A program made the position numbers and the translations under genes. A stretch of DNA of 55,334 nucleotides from contig SCRA01000024.1 of the NCBI GenBank assembly GCA_004297985.1, forward strand, positions 1 through 55,334, in the 5' to 3' direction. Position 1 is the stretch's first letter; every line of letters starts with the position of its first letter. A model generated the notes under the pieces. It had not been told where the DNA came from, made no database searches, and saw only the letters and a list, made by a program, of their open reading frames with translations. This document shows, one piece after another, positions 25,421-34,497 of the stretch. The DNA is from a bacterium (GTDB lineage Bacteria > Vulcanimicrobiota > Vulcanimicrobiia > Vulcanimicrobiales > SCRA01).

Positions 25421-26635
25421 GTGAAGCGGATCTTCGACCCCATCCACGGGTTCATCGAGCTGACGGAGGCCGAGGTGGCGCTCATGGATAGCGCTCCGTT
25501 TCAGCGCCTGCGGCGGCTGCGCCAGTTGGGGCTAGCCTACTTGGCTTTTCCCTCGGCGGAGCACTCGCGCTTCACGCATGCCCTGGGGGCGCTGGCCATG
25601 GGGACGCGCGCTCTCGAGGCGCTGCGGGACCACTCGCCGGAGTACTTCCAATCGGAGGCCGACTACGACGCTCAGCGCCGCTTGCTGCGCGTGGCTCTGC
25701 TGCTGCACGACCTCGGCCATGGTCCGTTCTCCCATGCCTCCGAAGCGGTGTTGGGGCGCCGTCACGAGACGCGCACCGAGGAGGTGCTCGCCCTCCCCCA
25801 ACTGCACGAGGGGATGGGGCGCGCGGGCGTAGATCCGCGCGAAGCGCTCGCGCTCATCGTGAACGATCCGCCTTCGTCGTTTCCCGTGCTCAAGGAGCTG
25901 GTGAGCGGGCCGAACCTGGACTGCGACCGCATGGACTACCTGCAGCGTGATGCCTATTTCACGGGGGTCAGCGGCGGGCGCTACGACGCTGCGCAGTTGG
26001 TGGCGTCGCTGCGCGTGCTGCGCGTCGACGGCCAGCCACGCTTGGGCGTCGATGGGCGAGGCTTGGTGGCGCTGGAGCAGTTCGTGCTGGCGCGCTACAT
26101 GATGTTCGCCACCGTCTATTTCCACCACACCACGCGCGCGTTCGAGCGCGTTCTCGGCGACGCGCTGCGCGAGCTCTGGACGGCTCCTCAAGAGCTCGAC
26201 GCCATCGAAGAATTCTTAGCCTGGGACGACTTCCGCGTCATGGAGCAGCTGCGCCCCTCGCAGACGGCGGCGGCTCGCGCGCTGCGCGACCGCGTGGCGC
26301 CCTTTGCGCTGGCCGCCGAGTTCAACGGCGAGCGCGATCTCACGCTCTACGAAGCCTGCGAGCGCGTGCTGCGCGATCGCTTCGCCGACGACGTCTGGGG
26401 TGACGCCCAGGAAGAGCGGATGCGCCGCGGTCCCGCGCTCTACGTGCATCTGATGGGGGCCATCGTCGAGGCAACGGAGGCCTCGGACCTCATCCGCGGG
26501 CTGGCCGGTAAAGCCTACTGGCGCAAGCTCTTCGTACGCCGCGGAGACGATTGCGTGAGCGAGGCACGTCGCCTCTGCGCCGAGGTGCGCGCGCGCCGTC
26601 AAGCGACCTGGAGCTCCGTCCCGCTGCCGTTCTAG
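25421..26635 (+). CDS. HD-domain phosphohydrolase (dNTPase/SAMHD1-like)
   Basis: A 404-residue metal-dependent phosphohydrolase. The N-terminal KRIFDPIHGFIELTEAE and the HD core (HSRFTHALG, then LLHDLGHGPFSHASE with the tandem His-Asp) plus LDCDRMDYLQRDAYFTGV are hallmarks of the YwfO/SAMHD1-like branch, several members of which hydrolyse dNTPs. The GTG at 25421 was selected because the family begins (V/I)KRIxDPIHG; GAGGAG is 11 bases upstream. It is divergent from dnaG across a structured spacer. Its stop codon overlaps that of the convergent sco gene. Confidence 0.9.
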   Translation: MKRIFDPIHGFIELTEAEVALMDSAPFQRLRRLRQLGLAYLAFPSAEHSRFTHALGALAMGTRALEALRDHSPEYFQSEADYDAQRRLLRVALLLHDLGHGPFSHASEAVLGRRHETRTEEVLALPQLHEGMGRAGVDPREALALIVNDPPSSFPVLKELVSGPNLDCDRMDYLQRDAYFTGVSGGRYDAAQLVASLRVLRVDGQPRLGVDGRGLVALEQFVLARYMMFATVYFHHTTRAFERVLGDALRELWTAPQELDAIEEFLAWDDFRVMEQLRPSQTAAARALRDRVAPFALAAEFNGERDLTLYEACERVLRDRFADDVWGDAQEERMRRGPALYVHLMGAIVEATEASDLIRGLAGKAYWRKLFVRRGDDCVSEARRLCAEVRARRQATWSSVPLPF

Positions 26636-27246
26636 CGATGCGATAGCCGCTGCAGGTCGTCAACGAAGGCGGCGACGTCGAGATCGGCGCCGCGGTAGCG
26701 CAGCGCCAGCCGCCCCGTGGCGTCGGCAACGATCACCGCGTCGTCGTGGGCGATGCCGCGACCCTCCCGCGAGGCGCCGAGATCGAAGGCGCGCTGCGCC
26801 GCCGCGATGTCCCCCTGCGACCCCGTCAAGCCCACGAATGCCGGGTCGAATCGCGCGAGATAGCGATGGAGCGCCGGCGCATCGTCGTGCGCGGGATCGA
26901 TGGTCACGAAGATCACGCGCAGCGAGGGGAGCGCGCGATGCGCCCGTGCCAGGCGCGCGAGCGCCAGCGGACAAGCGTCCCGACAATGCGTATAGCCGAA
27001 ATAGAACGCTGCAGGCGCGCGAGAAGCTCCGGGGCGATAGAAGAACGGGCGGCCGCGGTCGTCCTCCAGCCGCAACATGGGCGCCGCTCGCTCCGGCACG
27101 ATCGGCCGTCCTGTAAACGGGCGCAGGGGCGTGTGATGCAGCGCGTGCAGTACGCCCAGCCAAACGATCTCCGCTGCGATCACCAAAACGACGGCGGCGA
27201 GCGCCGCCGTGCCGATCCAAGCGCGCCTCACGTCGAGCGCACGCAT
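26632..27246 (-). CDS. SCO1/SenC-family copper-binding thioredoxin-like protein
   Basis: A membrane-anchored protein of 204 residues: an N-terminal helix (WIGTAALAAVVLVIAAEIVWLG) followed by a thioredoxin fold with the Cu-binding CxxxC (YTHCRDACPLAL) and a downstream His in GIAHDDAV, the standard Sco ligand set. It probably metallates or reduces the CuA site of a cytochrome c oxidase, which would imply aerobic respiration; no oxidase gene is in the window. The ATG lies inside the end of the MocR gene (19-bp overlap). Its TAG shares a CTAG palindrome with the stop of the HD-hydrolase gene. Confidence 0.88.
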   Translation of the reverse strand: MRALDVRRAWIGTAALAAVVLVIAAEIVWLGVLHALHHTPLRPFTGRPIVPERAAPMLRLEDDRGRPFFYRPGASRAPAAFYFGYTHCRDACPLALARLARAHRALPSLRVIFVTIDPAHDDAPALHRYLARFDPAFVGLTGSQGDIAAAQRAFDLGASREGRGIAHDDAVIVADATGRLALRYRGADLDVAAFVDDLQRLSHR

Positions 27247-28553
27247 GTCGTGGGGCACGTCGCGGCGGCTATCGCTCCGGCGAGCGCGACGGCGTCGCGC
27301 GGCTCGAGGCGCGCCGTCGTCACGCGGATCGCCGGTCCGCTGGTCATGCGAAAGCGCGTCCCAGGATAGACGCCCCACCCCGCCTCGAGCAGGAGGCGGA
27401 CGGTAGCGTCCTCGTCGACCACAGGGACCCAGACGTTGAGCCCCGAGCGCGCCTCGACCTCGATACCTTCGGCTCGCAGAGCCGCCACGAAGGCATCCCG
27501 GCGGCGCGCATAGGTCTCCTCGGCCCGCTTCACCAGCGCCTTGACATGAGGATCCGACCACAAGTGCAGCACCATGCTCTGCAGCATGCCGCTCACCCAG
27601 CCGGTGCCGGCGCGCTGGCGCAGGCGAATGCGCGAGACGGTCATCGGATCGCCGGCGAGCACGGCGAGACGGAGGTCGGGGCCCAGCGCCTTGGAGACGG
27701 AGCGCACGACGGCGAACTTCGCACGCCCGTTCACCAGCGTATGGTACGCCGCTCCGGAGATGCCCGCGGTGTGGTCGTCTTCCACGAGCAGCACATCCGG
27801 GTCCTTAGCCACCACGCGCCGCAGCTCGCCGGCGCGGCGTTCGTCGAAGGCGGCGGCAGTGGGGTTCTGCGAGCGAGGCGCGTAGATGGCGGCGCGCGCT
27901 CCGGCGGCAAGCGCGCGCCGCAGTTGCCGTGGAACCATTCCCGCCGCGTCGACGGCCACCGGTTCGGGGAGCAAGCCCAGTACGGCCAACAGGTCGAGAT
28001 AGGGCGGGTAGGCCGGGTCCTCCACTGCGACGCGGTCGCCGGGGCGCAGGCTGGCCGCGAGAGCGCGCTCGATGCCGTCGAGCGCGCCGCCGACGATGGC
28101 GACGGCAGTCCACGGCACGCCGGCCGCGGCAAAGCGTTTGGCGGCCAGCTCCAGCAGCGCCGGGATCTCGGGTTCCTGGCCGTAGAGGACGGGATCGTAG
28201 GCGATCTCCCGCAGCACGGCGGCAAGTGAAGGCAGCAACGCGGGATCGGGGTTCCCGTCCGCCACGTTGCGCACGCCCTCGGGAAAGCGCATTCCCGGAC
28301 GCCCTTGCAGCAATGGCATGGCGCGCACCGTCGTTCCGCGGCGTCCGTCGGTGACGAAGAGACCACGCTCGCGCAGCAAGCGATAGGCCCCCGCTACCGT
28401 CACCACGCTCACCCCCAATGCGCCGGCGAGCGCGCGCACGGTGGGTGCTCGCCCGCCGCCCGCAAGCCGCCCCTCGCGCACGGCCGCCTCGAGGCTCTCG
28501 GCGATCTCGATTGACCGTTTACCGTGGATATGGTATTGTCCTACTACGTTCAC
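27228..28553 (-). CDS. MocR-family regulator (GntR HTH fused to aminotransferase domain)
   Basis: A 441-residue fusion: an N-terminal winged helix of the GntR type (about 10-75, APTVRALAGALGVSVVTVAGAYRLLRERG) and a class I aminotransferase-fold domain binding PLP (LVEDDHTAGISG; Schiff-base Lys in VRSVSKALGPDLRLAV). MocR proteins sense PLP or amino compounds and control neighbouring genes. It starts with GTG only 28 bp from the divergent MFS gene, which is its most likely target. A consensus promoter ends eight bases before this GTG, so the transcript may be leaderless. Confidence 0.9.
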   Translation of the reverse strand: MNVVGQYHIHGKRSIEIAESLEAAVREGRLAGGGRAPTVRALAGALGVSVVTVAGAYRLLRERGLFVTDGRRGTTVRAMPLLQGRPGMRFPEGVRNVADGNPDPALLPSLAAVLREIAYDPVLYGQEPEIPALLELAAKRFAAAGVPWTAVAIVGGALDGIERALAASLRPGDRVAVEDPAYPPYLDLLAVLGLLPEPVAVDAAGMVPRQLRRALAAGARAAIYAPRSQNPTAAAFDERRAGELRRVVAKDPDVLLVEDDHTAGISGAAYHTLVNGRAKFAVVRSVSKALGPDLRLAVLAGDPMTVSRIRLRQRAGTGWVSGMLQSMVLHLWSDPHVKALVKRAEETYARRRDAFVAALRAEGIEVEARSGLNVWVPVVDEDATVRLLLEAGWGVYPGTRFRMTSGPAIRVTTARLEPRDAVALAGAIAAATCPTTCVRST

Positions 28554-28561
28554 TTGTTTGT

Positions 28562-28590
28562 ACTATAACATTAGGAAACACATGCGTCAA
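28562..28590 (-). promoter_or_regulatory. Sigma70-type promoter of the MocR gene
   Basis: Minus-strand TTGACG (28590-28585), 17-bp spacer, TATAGT (28567-28562). The -10 hexamer ends eight bases before the GTG start codon. The -35 hexamer lies within the first codons of the divergent MFS gene, so transcription of one gene could hinder the other. A weaker plus-strand candidate for the MFS gene is TTGACC (28511) - N17 - TATTGT. Confidence 0.65.
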
Positions 28591-29811
28591 GAACGGGCGG
28601 CGATCACCATCATCGGGGCGGCCACGCTGGCCCTGCTCTTCTCGGCGGGGCTGCGATCGATGTTCGGCGTCTTGATCGATCCGCTGGACGCGCAGTTCCA
28701 CGTGGGGCGCGCCGTGCTCGGCACGATCGCCGCCGTCGGACTCTTTCTCTACGGAGCGATCGGCCCGCTCTCCGGCCGATTCGCCGACGGTTGGAGCCCG
28801 CGCTGGGTTCTCTCGGGCGGCCTAGCCCTGCTGGGCATCTCCACGTTCGCCGCAGCGCAGGCACACGGCATCGGCGATATCTGGCTGACCCTCGGGCTGC
28901 TCTCCGCGCTCGGCTCGGGGGCGGTGGGCATGCCGGCGGCGATGTCGCTGGTCACCCGCTGGTTCACCGCCAACCGCGGCATGGTCATCGGCGTGCTGAG
29001 CGCGGGAATGTCGGCAGGGCAGATCCTGGTGATCCCCCTAGCGATGTACATCACGCTGCGCTACGGCTGGCGCACCGCGCTGCTGGCGCTCTCCGTCATC
29101 TGCCTCCTGGTGATCTTGCCGCTGGCGGCAGGCTTGGTACGCGACGGACGTACGCGCGCCGCGGGCGCTAGGCATGCGCCGCTGGAGGGCCTGAGCACGC
29201 TGGCCGCCATCAAGCACCCGCCGTTTTGGCTGCTCTCGGCGACCTTCTTCGTCTGTGGCTACACCTCGACGGGACTGGTTCTCACACACTTCATCCCCGA
29301 TTGCATCGACCGCGGCTTCTCGCCCCAGCTCGCGGCCGGGGCGCTCGCCGTGATGGGCGGCCTCAACGTGGTGGGAACGCTCGGCGCAGGATGGATCTGC
29401 GATCGCTTCGGGCGCACCGTCCCGCTTGCGCTCTTCTACCTCTTCCGCGGTGTGACGCTGATCGCGCTGATCTTCGTCCACGCGCCGCTGGGACTCTTCG
29501 CCTTCGCCGCGGCCTTCGGCCTCAACTACATCGCCACCGTGCCGCCAACGTCGAGCCTGGTCGCGCGCATATTCGGCTCACGCTCCGCCGGTGAGCTCTA
29601 CGGCTGGGTCTTCGTCTCCCACCAAATCGGAGCGGCCCTTGGCGCGTGGGTAGGCGGCGTCGTTTACCAGACGTTCCGCACCTACACGCCGGCCTACGAG
29701 AGCGCCGCGCTCTTGGCGCTGCTCGCCGCGGTGATGGCCGTTGCGATTCGCGACGAGCCGTGCTTCCGGCACAGCGAAGGCGAGATGGAGCTCGCCGCCA
29801 CCACGGGCTAG
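28582..29811 (+). CDS. MFS transporter (OFA/monocarboxylate-like)
   Basis: A 409-residue, 12-helix major facilitator. The N-terminal half has FSAGLRSMFGVLIDPL and a loop-2-like GRFADGWSPRWVL; the central loop is charged (RDGRTRAAGARHAP). The second half repeats the GWICDRFGRTVPLALFY motif. The general pattern is that of oxalate/formate antiporter-like and monocarboxylate porters, but the substrate cannot be read from sequence. The ATG at 28582 has AGGA upstream. It is divergent from the MocR regulator, which probably controls it. Confidence 0.86.
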   Translation: MRQERAAITIIGAATLALLFSAGLRSMFGVLIDPLDAQFHVGRAVLGTIAAVGLFLYGAIGPLSGRFADGWSPRWVLSGGLALLGISTFAAAQAHGIGDIWLTLGLLSALGSGAVGMPAAMSLVTRWFTANRGMVIGVLSAGMSAGQILVIPLAMYITLRYGWRTALLALSVICLLVILPLAAGLVRDGRTRAAGARHAPLEGLSTLAAIKHPPFWLLSATFFVCGYTSTGLVLTHFIPDCIDRGFSPQLAAGALAVMGGLNVVGTLGAGWICDRFGRTVPLALFYLFRGVTLIALIFVHAPLGLFAFAAAFGLNYIATVPPTSSLVARIFGSRSAGELYGWVFVSHQIGAALGAWVGGVVYQTFRTYTPAYESAALLALLAAVMAVAIRDEPCFRHSEGEMELAATTG

Positions 29812-29926
29812 GGTTTGCCGTGCGCTCCGTCACACTGCAGCCGGCGCTCGGCGGCATCCTCGCATCTCCTCGGGTAAGCGAAGCGAATCGCCCCCCTTCA
29901 ACCCGCCAGCGAGGATTGACCCCATC

Positions 29927-30166
29927 ATGATCAGATCGAAGCATTTGCTCGCGACGCTTGCCGCCGCACTAGCCATCGGCGCGACCGGAGCCGCCACCTA
30001 CGCGCAGGCCCACCAAACCACCGCGCAGGCGCAGCAGGGGCCCGCCGAGCAGAGCACGCCCGAGGCATGCCCCAGCAGCTCTCCCAGCTCGTCGAACAGC
30101 CGCGGACCGACAGCACAGGCGACGACGGCACCGAACCCCTGTCCATCGACTTCGCCCAGCTCGTAG
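29927..30166 (+). CDS. Small secreted Ser/Thr/Pro/Gln-rich protein
   Basis: A 79-residue product with a signal peptide (LLATLAAALAIGATGAATYAQA) and a low-complexity mature part rich in Ala, Gln, Thr, Ser and Pro, including two Cys (EACPSSSPSSS, NPCPSTSPSS). No family is recognised. GAGG lies 12 bases before the ATG. The 115 bp between the MFS stop and this gene hold nothing I recognise. The protein could be a small envelope or extracellular peptide; its low complexity means a function cannot be guessed. Confidence 0.55.
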   Translation: MIRSKHLLATLAAALAIGATGAATYAQAHQTTAQAQQGPAEQSTPEACPSSSPSSSNSRGPTAQATTAPNPCPSTSPSS

Positions 30167-30172
30167 CATGAA

Positions 30173-30199
30173 GCTCGGCCGCACGCGGTGCGGCCGAGC
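30173..30199. terminator. Bidirectional hairpin between convergent genes
   Basis: GCTCGGCCGCA and TGCGGCCGAGC form a perfect 11-bp stem with a CGCGG loop, seven bases after the small secreted gene's stop and ten bases before the ppdK stop. No T-run follows on either strand. It probably acts as a transcript end-protecting or Rho-assisted element for both genes. Confidence 0.6.
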
Positions 30200-30209
30200 C
30201 TCCATGCCT

Positions 30210-32936
30210 TCAGTCCTGGTCGGCACCCTCGCGTTTGCCGGCGTGCTCCAGAGCCGCCTGCGCCGCCGCCAGACGCGCGATGGGCACGCGGTACGGCGAG
30301 CACGAGACGTAGTCGAGATTCAACGTGTCGCAGAACGCAACGCTCGACGGATCCCCGCCGTGCTCGCCACAGATGCCGATCTTGAGCTTCGCCCGCGTGC
30401 TACGCCCGCGCTCGACCCCGATGCGCATCAACGCGCCCACGCCTTCGCGATCGAGCGCTTGAAACGGGTCCTCCTCGAGGATCTTCAAGTCGAGATAGTG
30501 CGGAATGAAGCTGTTCTCCGCATCGTCGCGTGAATAGCCTAGCGTCGTCTGCGTGAGGTCGTTGGTCCCGAAGGAGAAGAACTCCGCCACACTCGCCAAC
30601 TGATCGGCCACCACGCAGGCGCGGGGAAACTCGATCATCGTTCCTACTTGGATCTCGAACGGCTGCGCGCCCATCTCCTCGAGCGTCTGCGCAACCGTCG
30701 CCCGCGCGCGCTCGGCAGTGAACTCCATCTCGTGCAAGTTCCCCACGCCGGGGATCATGACGGCGGGACGCGCGTCGACGCCGCGCCCACGCAGCGTCGC
30801 TGCGGCTTCGACGACCGCGCGCACCTGCATCGCATAGATCTCGGGATAGACGATGCCCAACCGGCAGACGCGGAAGCCCAGCATCGGATTCTGCTCATGG
30901 AGCTGGCGCACGCGCTCGAGGATGCGCTGCTTCTCCAGGTAGCGCGCATCGTGCTCGCCGTGCTTGATTCGCAGTTCCGTCGTCTCGACCAGCAAGGCTT
31001 CGTACGACGGGAGAAACTCGTGCAGCGGCGGGTCCAGCAGGCGGATCGTCACCGTGTAGCCGGCCATCGCCTCGAGGATACCTGCGAAGTCGTCGCGCTG
31101 GATGGGCAGGAGGCGCGCCAGCGCCAGCGCCCGTGCCGCGGGCGTGTCGGAGAGGATCATCTCGCGCACGATCGGCAGGCGGTCCTCACCGAAGAGCATG
31201 TGCTCCGTACGGCAGAGCCCGATGCCCCGCGCCCCCAGATCGCGGGCACGGCGCGCGTCTTCCGGCGTGTCGGCGTTCGCCCACACGTCCAGGCGGCGCG
31301 CGTCGTCGGCCCAGCCCAGGAAGCGCGCCAGCCATGCGGGCAGCTCCGATGGCGGCGAGATCAGTGTCAAGCCGCGCAGGATGATCTTGCCGGTGGTGCC
31401 GTCGATGGTGATGGCATCGCCTTCGTTCAGCGTCGTGCCGTCGACGGTCATGGTACGCGCCCGGGAGTCGATGGTGAGGACCTCGCACCCGGCCACGCAC
31501 GGCTTGCCCATGCCGCGGGCCACGACGGCGGCATGCGAGGTGGCACCGCCCTTGGCAGTCAGCACGCCCTGTGCCGCGATCATGCCGTGGACGTCGTCCG
31601 GCGCCGTCTCCTCGCGCACCAGCACCACAGCGCGCCCCTCCCTGGCCCACGCCACGGCCGTGTCGGCGTCGAGAACGATGGCGCCCGTCGCCGCGCCCGG
31701 CGAGGCATTGAGGCCCGTGGCGGCCACCTCGAAGCGCTCGTGCGGATCGATGCGCGCATGGAAAAGCTGGTTGAGGCTCTCCGCATCCACGCGGCGCAGG
31801 GCCTCCGCACGGGAGATCAGCTCCTCGTCCACCATGTCGAGCGCGATCTTCACCGCTGCTTCGGCGGCGCGCTTGCCGTTGCGCGTCTGGAGCATGTAGA
31901 GCTTGCCCCGCTCCACCGTGAACTCCATGTCCTGCATGTCGCGGTAGTGACGCTCGAGCTTACCGGCAATTTCCATGAACTGCCGGTAGACGCCGGGCTG
32001 ACGCTGCTCCAACTCGGCGATGGCCATCGGCGTGCGGATACCGGCAACCACGTCCTCGCCCTGCGCGTTGCTCAGATATTCGCCGAAGAGCTTGCGCTCG
32101 CCGGTCGACGGATTGCGCGTGAATGCCACGCCCGTGCCGCTGTCGTCCCCCATGTTGCCAAAGACCATCGAGACGACATTGACGGCCGTTCCCCAATCGT
32201 CAGGGAACTTGTTGAAGCGCCGGTAGTCGATGGCGCGCTTGGAGTTCCACGAGTCGAAGACGGCCTCGATAGCACGGAAGAGCTGCGCATGGACGTCCTG
32301 CGGGAACGGCGTGCCGCTCTCCCGCTCGATGATACTCTTGAATGCGGTCACCACCGCGCGCCAGCCCTCGGCGCTCACCTCGGGATCGCTTTTCACGCCT
32401 TCGGCGCGCTTGCGCTCGGAGATGACGTGCTCGAAGAGCTCGCCGTCGAGCGAGAGCACGACCTTGCCGAACATCTGCACGAAGCGGCGATAGGCGTCCC
32501 AAGCGAAGCGCGGATTGCCCGTCAACGCCGCGAGCCCCTCGACCGTCTGATCGTTCAAGCCCAGGTTGAGGATCGTGTCCATCATTCCGGGCATCGAGAC
32601 GCGCGCGCCCGATCGCACGGAGACCAGGAGCGGATTCTCGCGCCCACCGAAGCTCTTGCGCGTGTTGCGCTCGAGGATCGCCATGTGAGTGCGCACGCTC
32701 TGATCGAGCCCCGCGGGCAAGGTGCGTCCGCTCCGATAGAAGGCCAGACAGGCCTCGGTGGTGATGGTGAAGCCGTCTGGAACGGGCAAGCCGGCGCGCG
32801 TCATCTCGGCCAACCCCGCGCCCTTGCCGCCCAGCAGGTCCCGCATCGAGGCGGATCCCTCCTCGAAGCGATAGATCCACGTTGCGCCCGTCGTCCCGCC
32901 GCTCGCCGCCGTCACGGGCGCAATCACCTTAGCCAT
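30210..32936 (-). CDS. ppdK: Pyruvate, phosphate dikinase
   Basis: PPDK reversibly converts pyruvate, ATP and Pi to PEP, AMP and PPi. The 908-residue protein shows the ATP-grasp N-terminus (GGKGAGLAEMTRAGLPVPDGF; SVRSGARVSMPGMMDTILNLGLND), the phosphohistidine domain (GGATSHAAVVARGMGKPCVAG, His near 465) and the C-terminal PEP/pyruvate barrel (FGTNDLTQTTLGYSRDD, GICGEHGGDPSSV). PEP synthase lacks this arrangement and is shorter. It may act in gluconeogenesis from amino-acid-derived pyruvate. GAGGAG precedes the ATG by 11 bases. No PPDK regulatory protein gene is in view. Confidence 0.96.
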   Translation of the reverse strand: MAKVIAPVTAASGGTTGATWIYRFEEGSASMRDLLGGKGAGLAEMTRAGLPVPDGFTITTEACLAFYRSGRTLPAGLDQSVRTHMAILERNTRKSFGGRENPLLVSVRSGARVSMPGMMDTILNLGLNDQTVEGLAALTGNPRFAWDAYRRFVQMFGKVVLSLDGELFEHVISERKRAEGVKSDPEVSAEGWRAVVTAFKSIIERESGTPFPQDVHAQLFRAIEAVFDSWNSKRAIDYRRFNKFPDDWGTAVNVVSMVFGNMGDDSGTGVAFTRNPSTGERKLFGEYLSNAQGEDVVAGIRTPMAIAELEQRQPGVYRQFMEIAGKLERHYRDMQDMEFTVERGKLYMLQTRNGKRAAEAAVKIALDMVDEELISRAEALRRVDAESLNQLFHARIDPHERFEVAATGLNASPGAATGAIVLDADTAVAWAREGRAVVLVREETAPDDVHGMIAAQGVLTAKGGATSHAAVVARGMGKPCVAGCEVLTIDSRARTMTVDGTTLNEGDAITIDGTTGKIILRGLTLISPPSELPAWLARFLGWADDARRLDVWANADTPEDARRARDLGARGIGLCRTEHMLFGEDRLPIVREMILSDTPAARALALARLLPIQRDDFAGILEAMAGYTVTIRLLDPPLHEFLPSYEALLVETTELRIKHGEHDARYLEKQRILERVRQLHEQNPMLGFRVCRLGIVYPEIYAMQVRAVVEAAATLRGRGVDARPAVMIPGVGNLHEMEFTAERARATVAQTLEEMGAQPFEIQVGTMIEFPRACVVADQLASVAEFFSFGTNDLTQTTLGYSRDDAENSFIPHYLDLKILEEDPFQALDREGVGALMRIGVERGRSTRAKLKIGICGEHGGDPSSVAFCDTLNLDYVSCSPYRVPIARLAAAQAALEHAGKREGADQD

Positions 32937-33039
32937 CTCTGCCAGTCTCCTCTACCATGAATGAGATTTTTGGCTCTTCGGTCTAGGGCGCAAAGTTTCC
33001 TTACAACTTTCTTCCCGTGGATGGTGAGACCAAAAGCTG

Positions 33040-33062
33040 AAGGGGCCGCCGAAGGGCCCCTT
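33040..33062 (-). terminator. Terminator hairpin after glyS
   Basis: AAGGGGCC/GGCCCCTT (8 bp, 7-base loop) lies 27 bases after the glyS stop. On the minus strand it is followed by CAGCTTTTGG, a short T-run. It separates glyS from ppdK, whose promoter must lie between 32937 and 33039. Confidence 0.6.
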
Positions 33063-33089
33063 CCCGTTCAGCGGACGGTGCTTACGCGG

Positions 33090-34433
33090 CTAGCCCGCGA
33101 GGCGCTCGAGGAGCATCGCCTTCACCTGGTCGGCGGCCAGGCGCGTCTGCTCCATGCTGTCGCGGTCGCGCAGCGTCACGCTCCCATCGTCGAGCGTCTG
33201 GTAGTCGATGGTGACGCACCACGGCGTCCCCACTTCGTCCTGGCGCCGGTAGAGCTGGCCGATGTTCCCCTCGTCATACTGCGTGCGCATGACGCGGCGC
33301 AGATCGTGCTCGATGGAGCGCGCGCGCTCCACCAGCTCCGGCTTGTTGCGTGCCAAGGCGAAGACGGCCACCTTCACCGGTGCGATCTGCCGGTGGAAGC
33401 GCAGCACGACGCGCTCGGCCTCCTTCCCCGTTTGATCGACGTACCGTTGCTTGTCGTATGCATCGATCAACAGCGCAAGCGCCGTGCGGTCGACTCCGGC
33501 CGATGCCTCGACGACGATAGGCACGTACTTCGCCTTGTTGGCCTCGTCGAAGAACGAGAGATCCTTCCCCGACTCCTTGATGTGCGCAGTGAGATCGTAG
33601 GTGCCGCGGTTTGCGATCGACTCGAGCTCTCCCCAACCCCACGGAAAGTGATACTCCACGTCCGTGAGCCCTTTGGCGTAGTGCGCCAGCTCCTCTTTGG
33701 CCAGTTCGCGGAAGCGCACGCGGTCTTCCACCAGGTAACGGCGGTACCACGCCATGCGCACCTCGACCCAGCGGCGGTACCACTGGTCGTCCGTGCCGTC
33801 CGGCGGAATGAAGAACTCCAGCTCCGCCTGCTCGAACTCGCGCGTGCGGAAGGTGAAGTTGCCCGGCGTGATCTCGTTACGGAAGGCCTTGCCGATCTGC
33901 GCGATACCGAACGGCGGCTTGCGACGCGCGGCCTGCGCCACGTTCTTGAAGTTCACGAAGATGCCTTGCGCCGTCTCCGGGCGCAGCCAGGCCTGGCTTG
34001 CGGTGTCCTCCGCGGGCCCCAAGAACGTCTTGAGCATCAAGTTGAAGTCACGCGGCTCCGTCAACGAGCCTTTGCTCCCGCAGTCGGGGCACTTCTCGAG
34101 CGACGGCAGGTGGTCGGCGCGGAAGCGGTGCTTGCAGACTCTGCAGTCCACCATCTTGTCGTGGAACGTCGCCGCGTGGCCCGAGGCCACCCACGTCTGC
34201 GGATTCATCAAGATCGCCGCGTCGAACGGCACCACGTCGTCGCGCGTCTCGACGATCTCGTGCCACCACGCCTGCTTGACGTTGCGCTTGAGCTCGGTAC
34301 CCAGCGGACCGTAGTCCCAGACGCCTCCTGCGCCGCCGTAGATCTCGGAGGACTGGAAGACGAAACCGCGGCGCTTAGCCAGCGCGCTGACGTCTTCGAG
34401 CGAAGGTTGGTAACGCTGCGTCTGGGGGATCAT
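33090..34433 (-). CDS. glyS: Glycyl-tRNA synthetase (alpha2 type)
   Basis: A class II synthetase of 447 residues, the homodimeric eukaryote/archaeal-like form rather than the alpha2beta2 enzyme of proteobacteria. It has motif 1 around WDYGPLGTELKRN, a CxxC...CxxC zinc insertion (CRVCKHRF ... CPDCGS, about 97-118), LRPETAQGIFVNFKN, motif 2 (GKAFRNEITP, FRTREFEQAELEFF), motif 3 with GVDRTALALL and the anticodon-binding domain (about 340-447). It is shorter than average but complete. The alpha2 form is typical of Gram-positive, Deinococcus-like and several soil phyla, a weak taxonomic hint. Confidence 0.95.
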   Translation of the reverse strand: MIPQTQRYQPSLEDVSALAKRRGFVFQSSEIYGGAGGVWDYGPLGTELKRNVKQAWWHEIVETRDDVVPFDAAILMNPQTWVASGHAATFHDKMVDCRVCKHRFRADHLPSLEKCPDCGSKGSLTEPRDFNLMLKTFLGPAEDTASQAWLRPETAQGIFVNFKNVAQAARRKPPFGIAQIGKAFRNEITPGNFTFRTREFEQAELEFFIPPDGTDDQWYRRWVEVRMAWYRRYLVEDRVRFRELAKEELAHYAKGLTDVEYHFPWGWGELESIANRGTYDLTAHIKESGKDLSFFDEANKAKYVPIVVEASAGVDRTALALLIDAYDKQRYVDQTGKEAERVVLRFHRQIAPVKVAVFALARNKPELVERARSIEHDLRRVMRTQYDEGNIGQLYRRQDEVGTPWCVTIDYQTLDDGSVTLRDRDSMEQTRLAADQVKAMLLERLAG

Positions 34434-34497
34434 AGGCCGGAGAGTTGCGCGGTTTGCCGGCTTTACCCCTGTTGAACGGCATACTCGCAGTGTGACG

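Noticed and set aside
30648-32960. Long open frame on the plus strand opposite ppdK
   Set aside because: The minus-strand frame has every PPDK motif; the opposite frame has none and an unnatural His/Arg composition.
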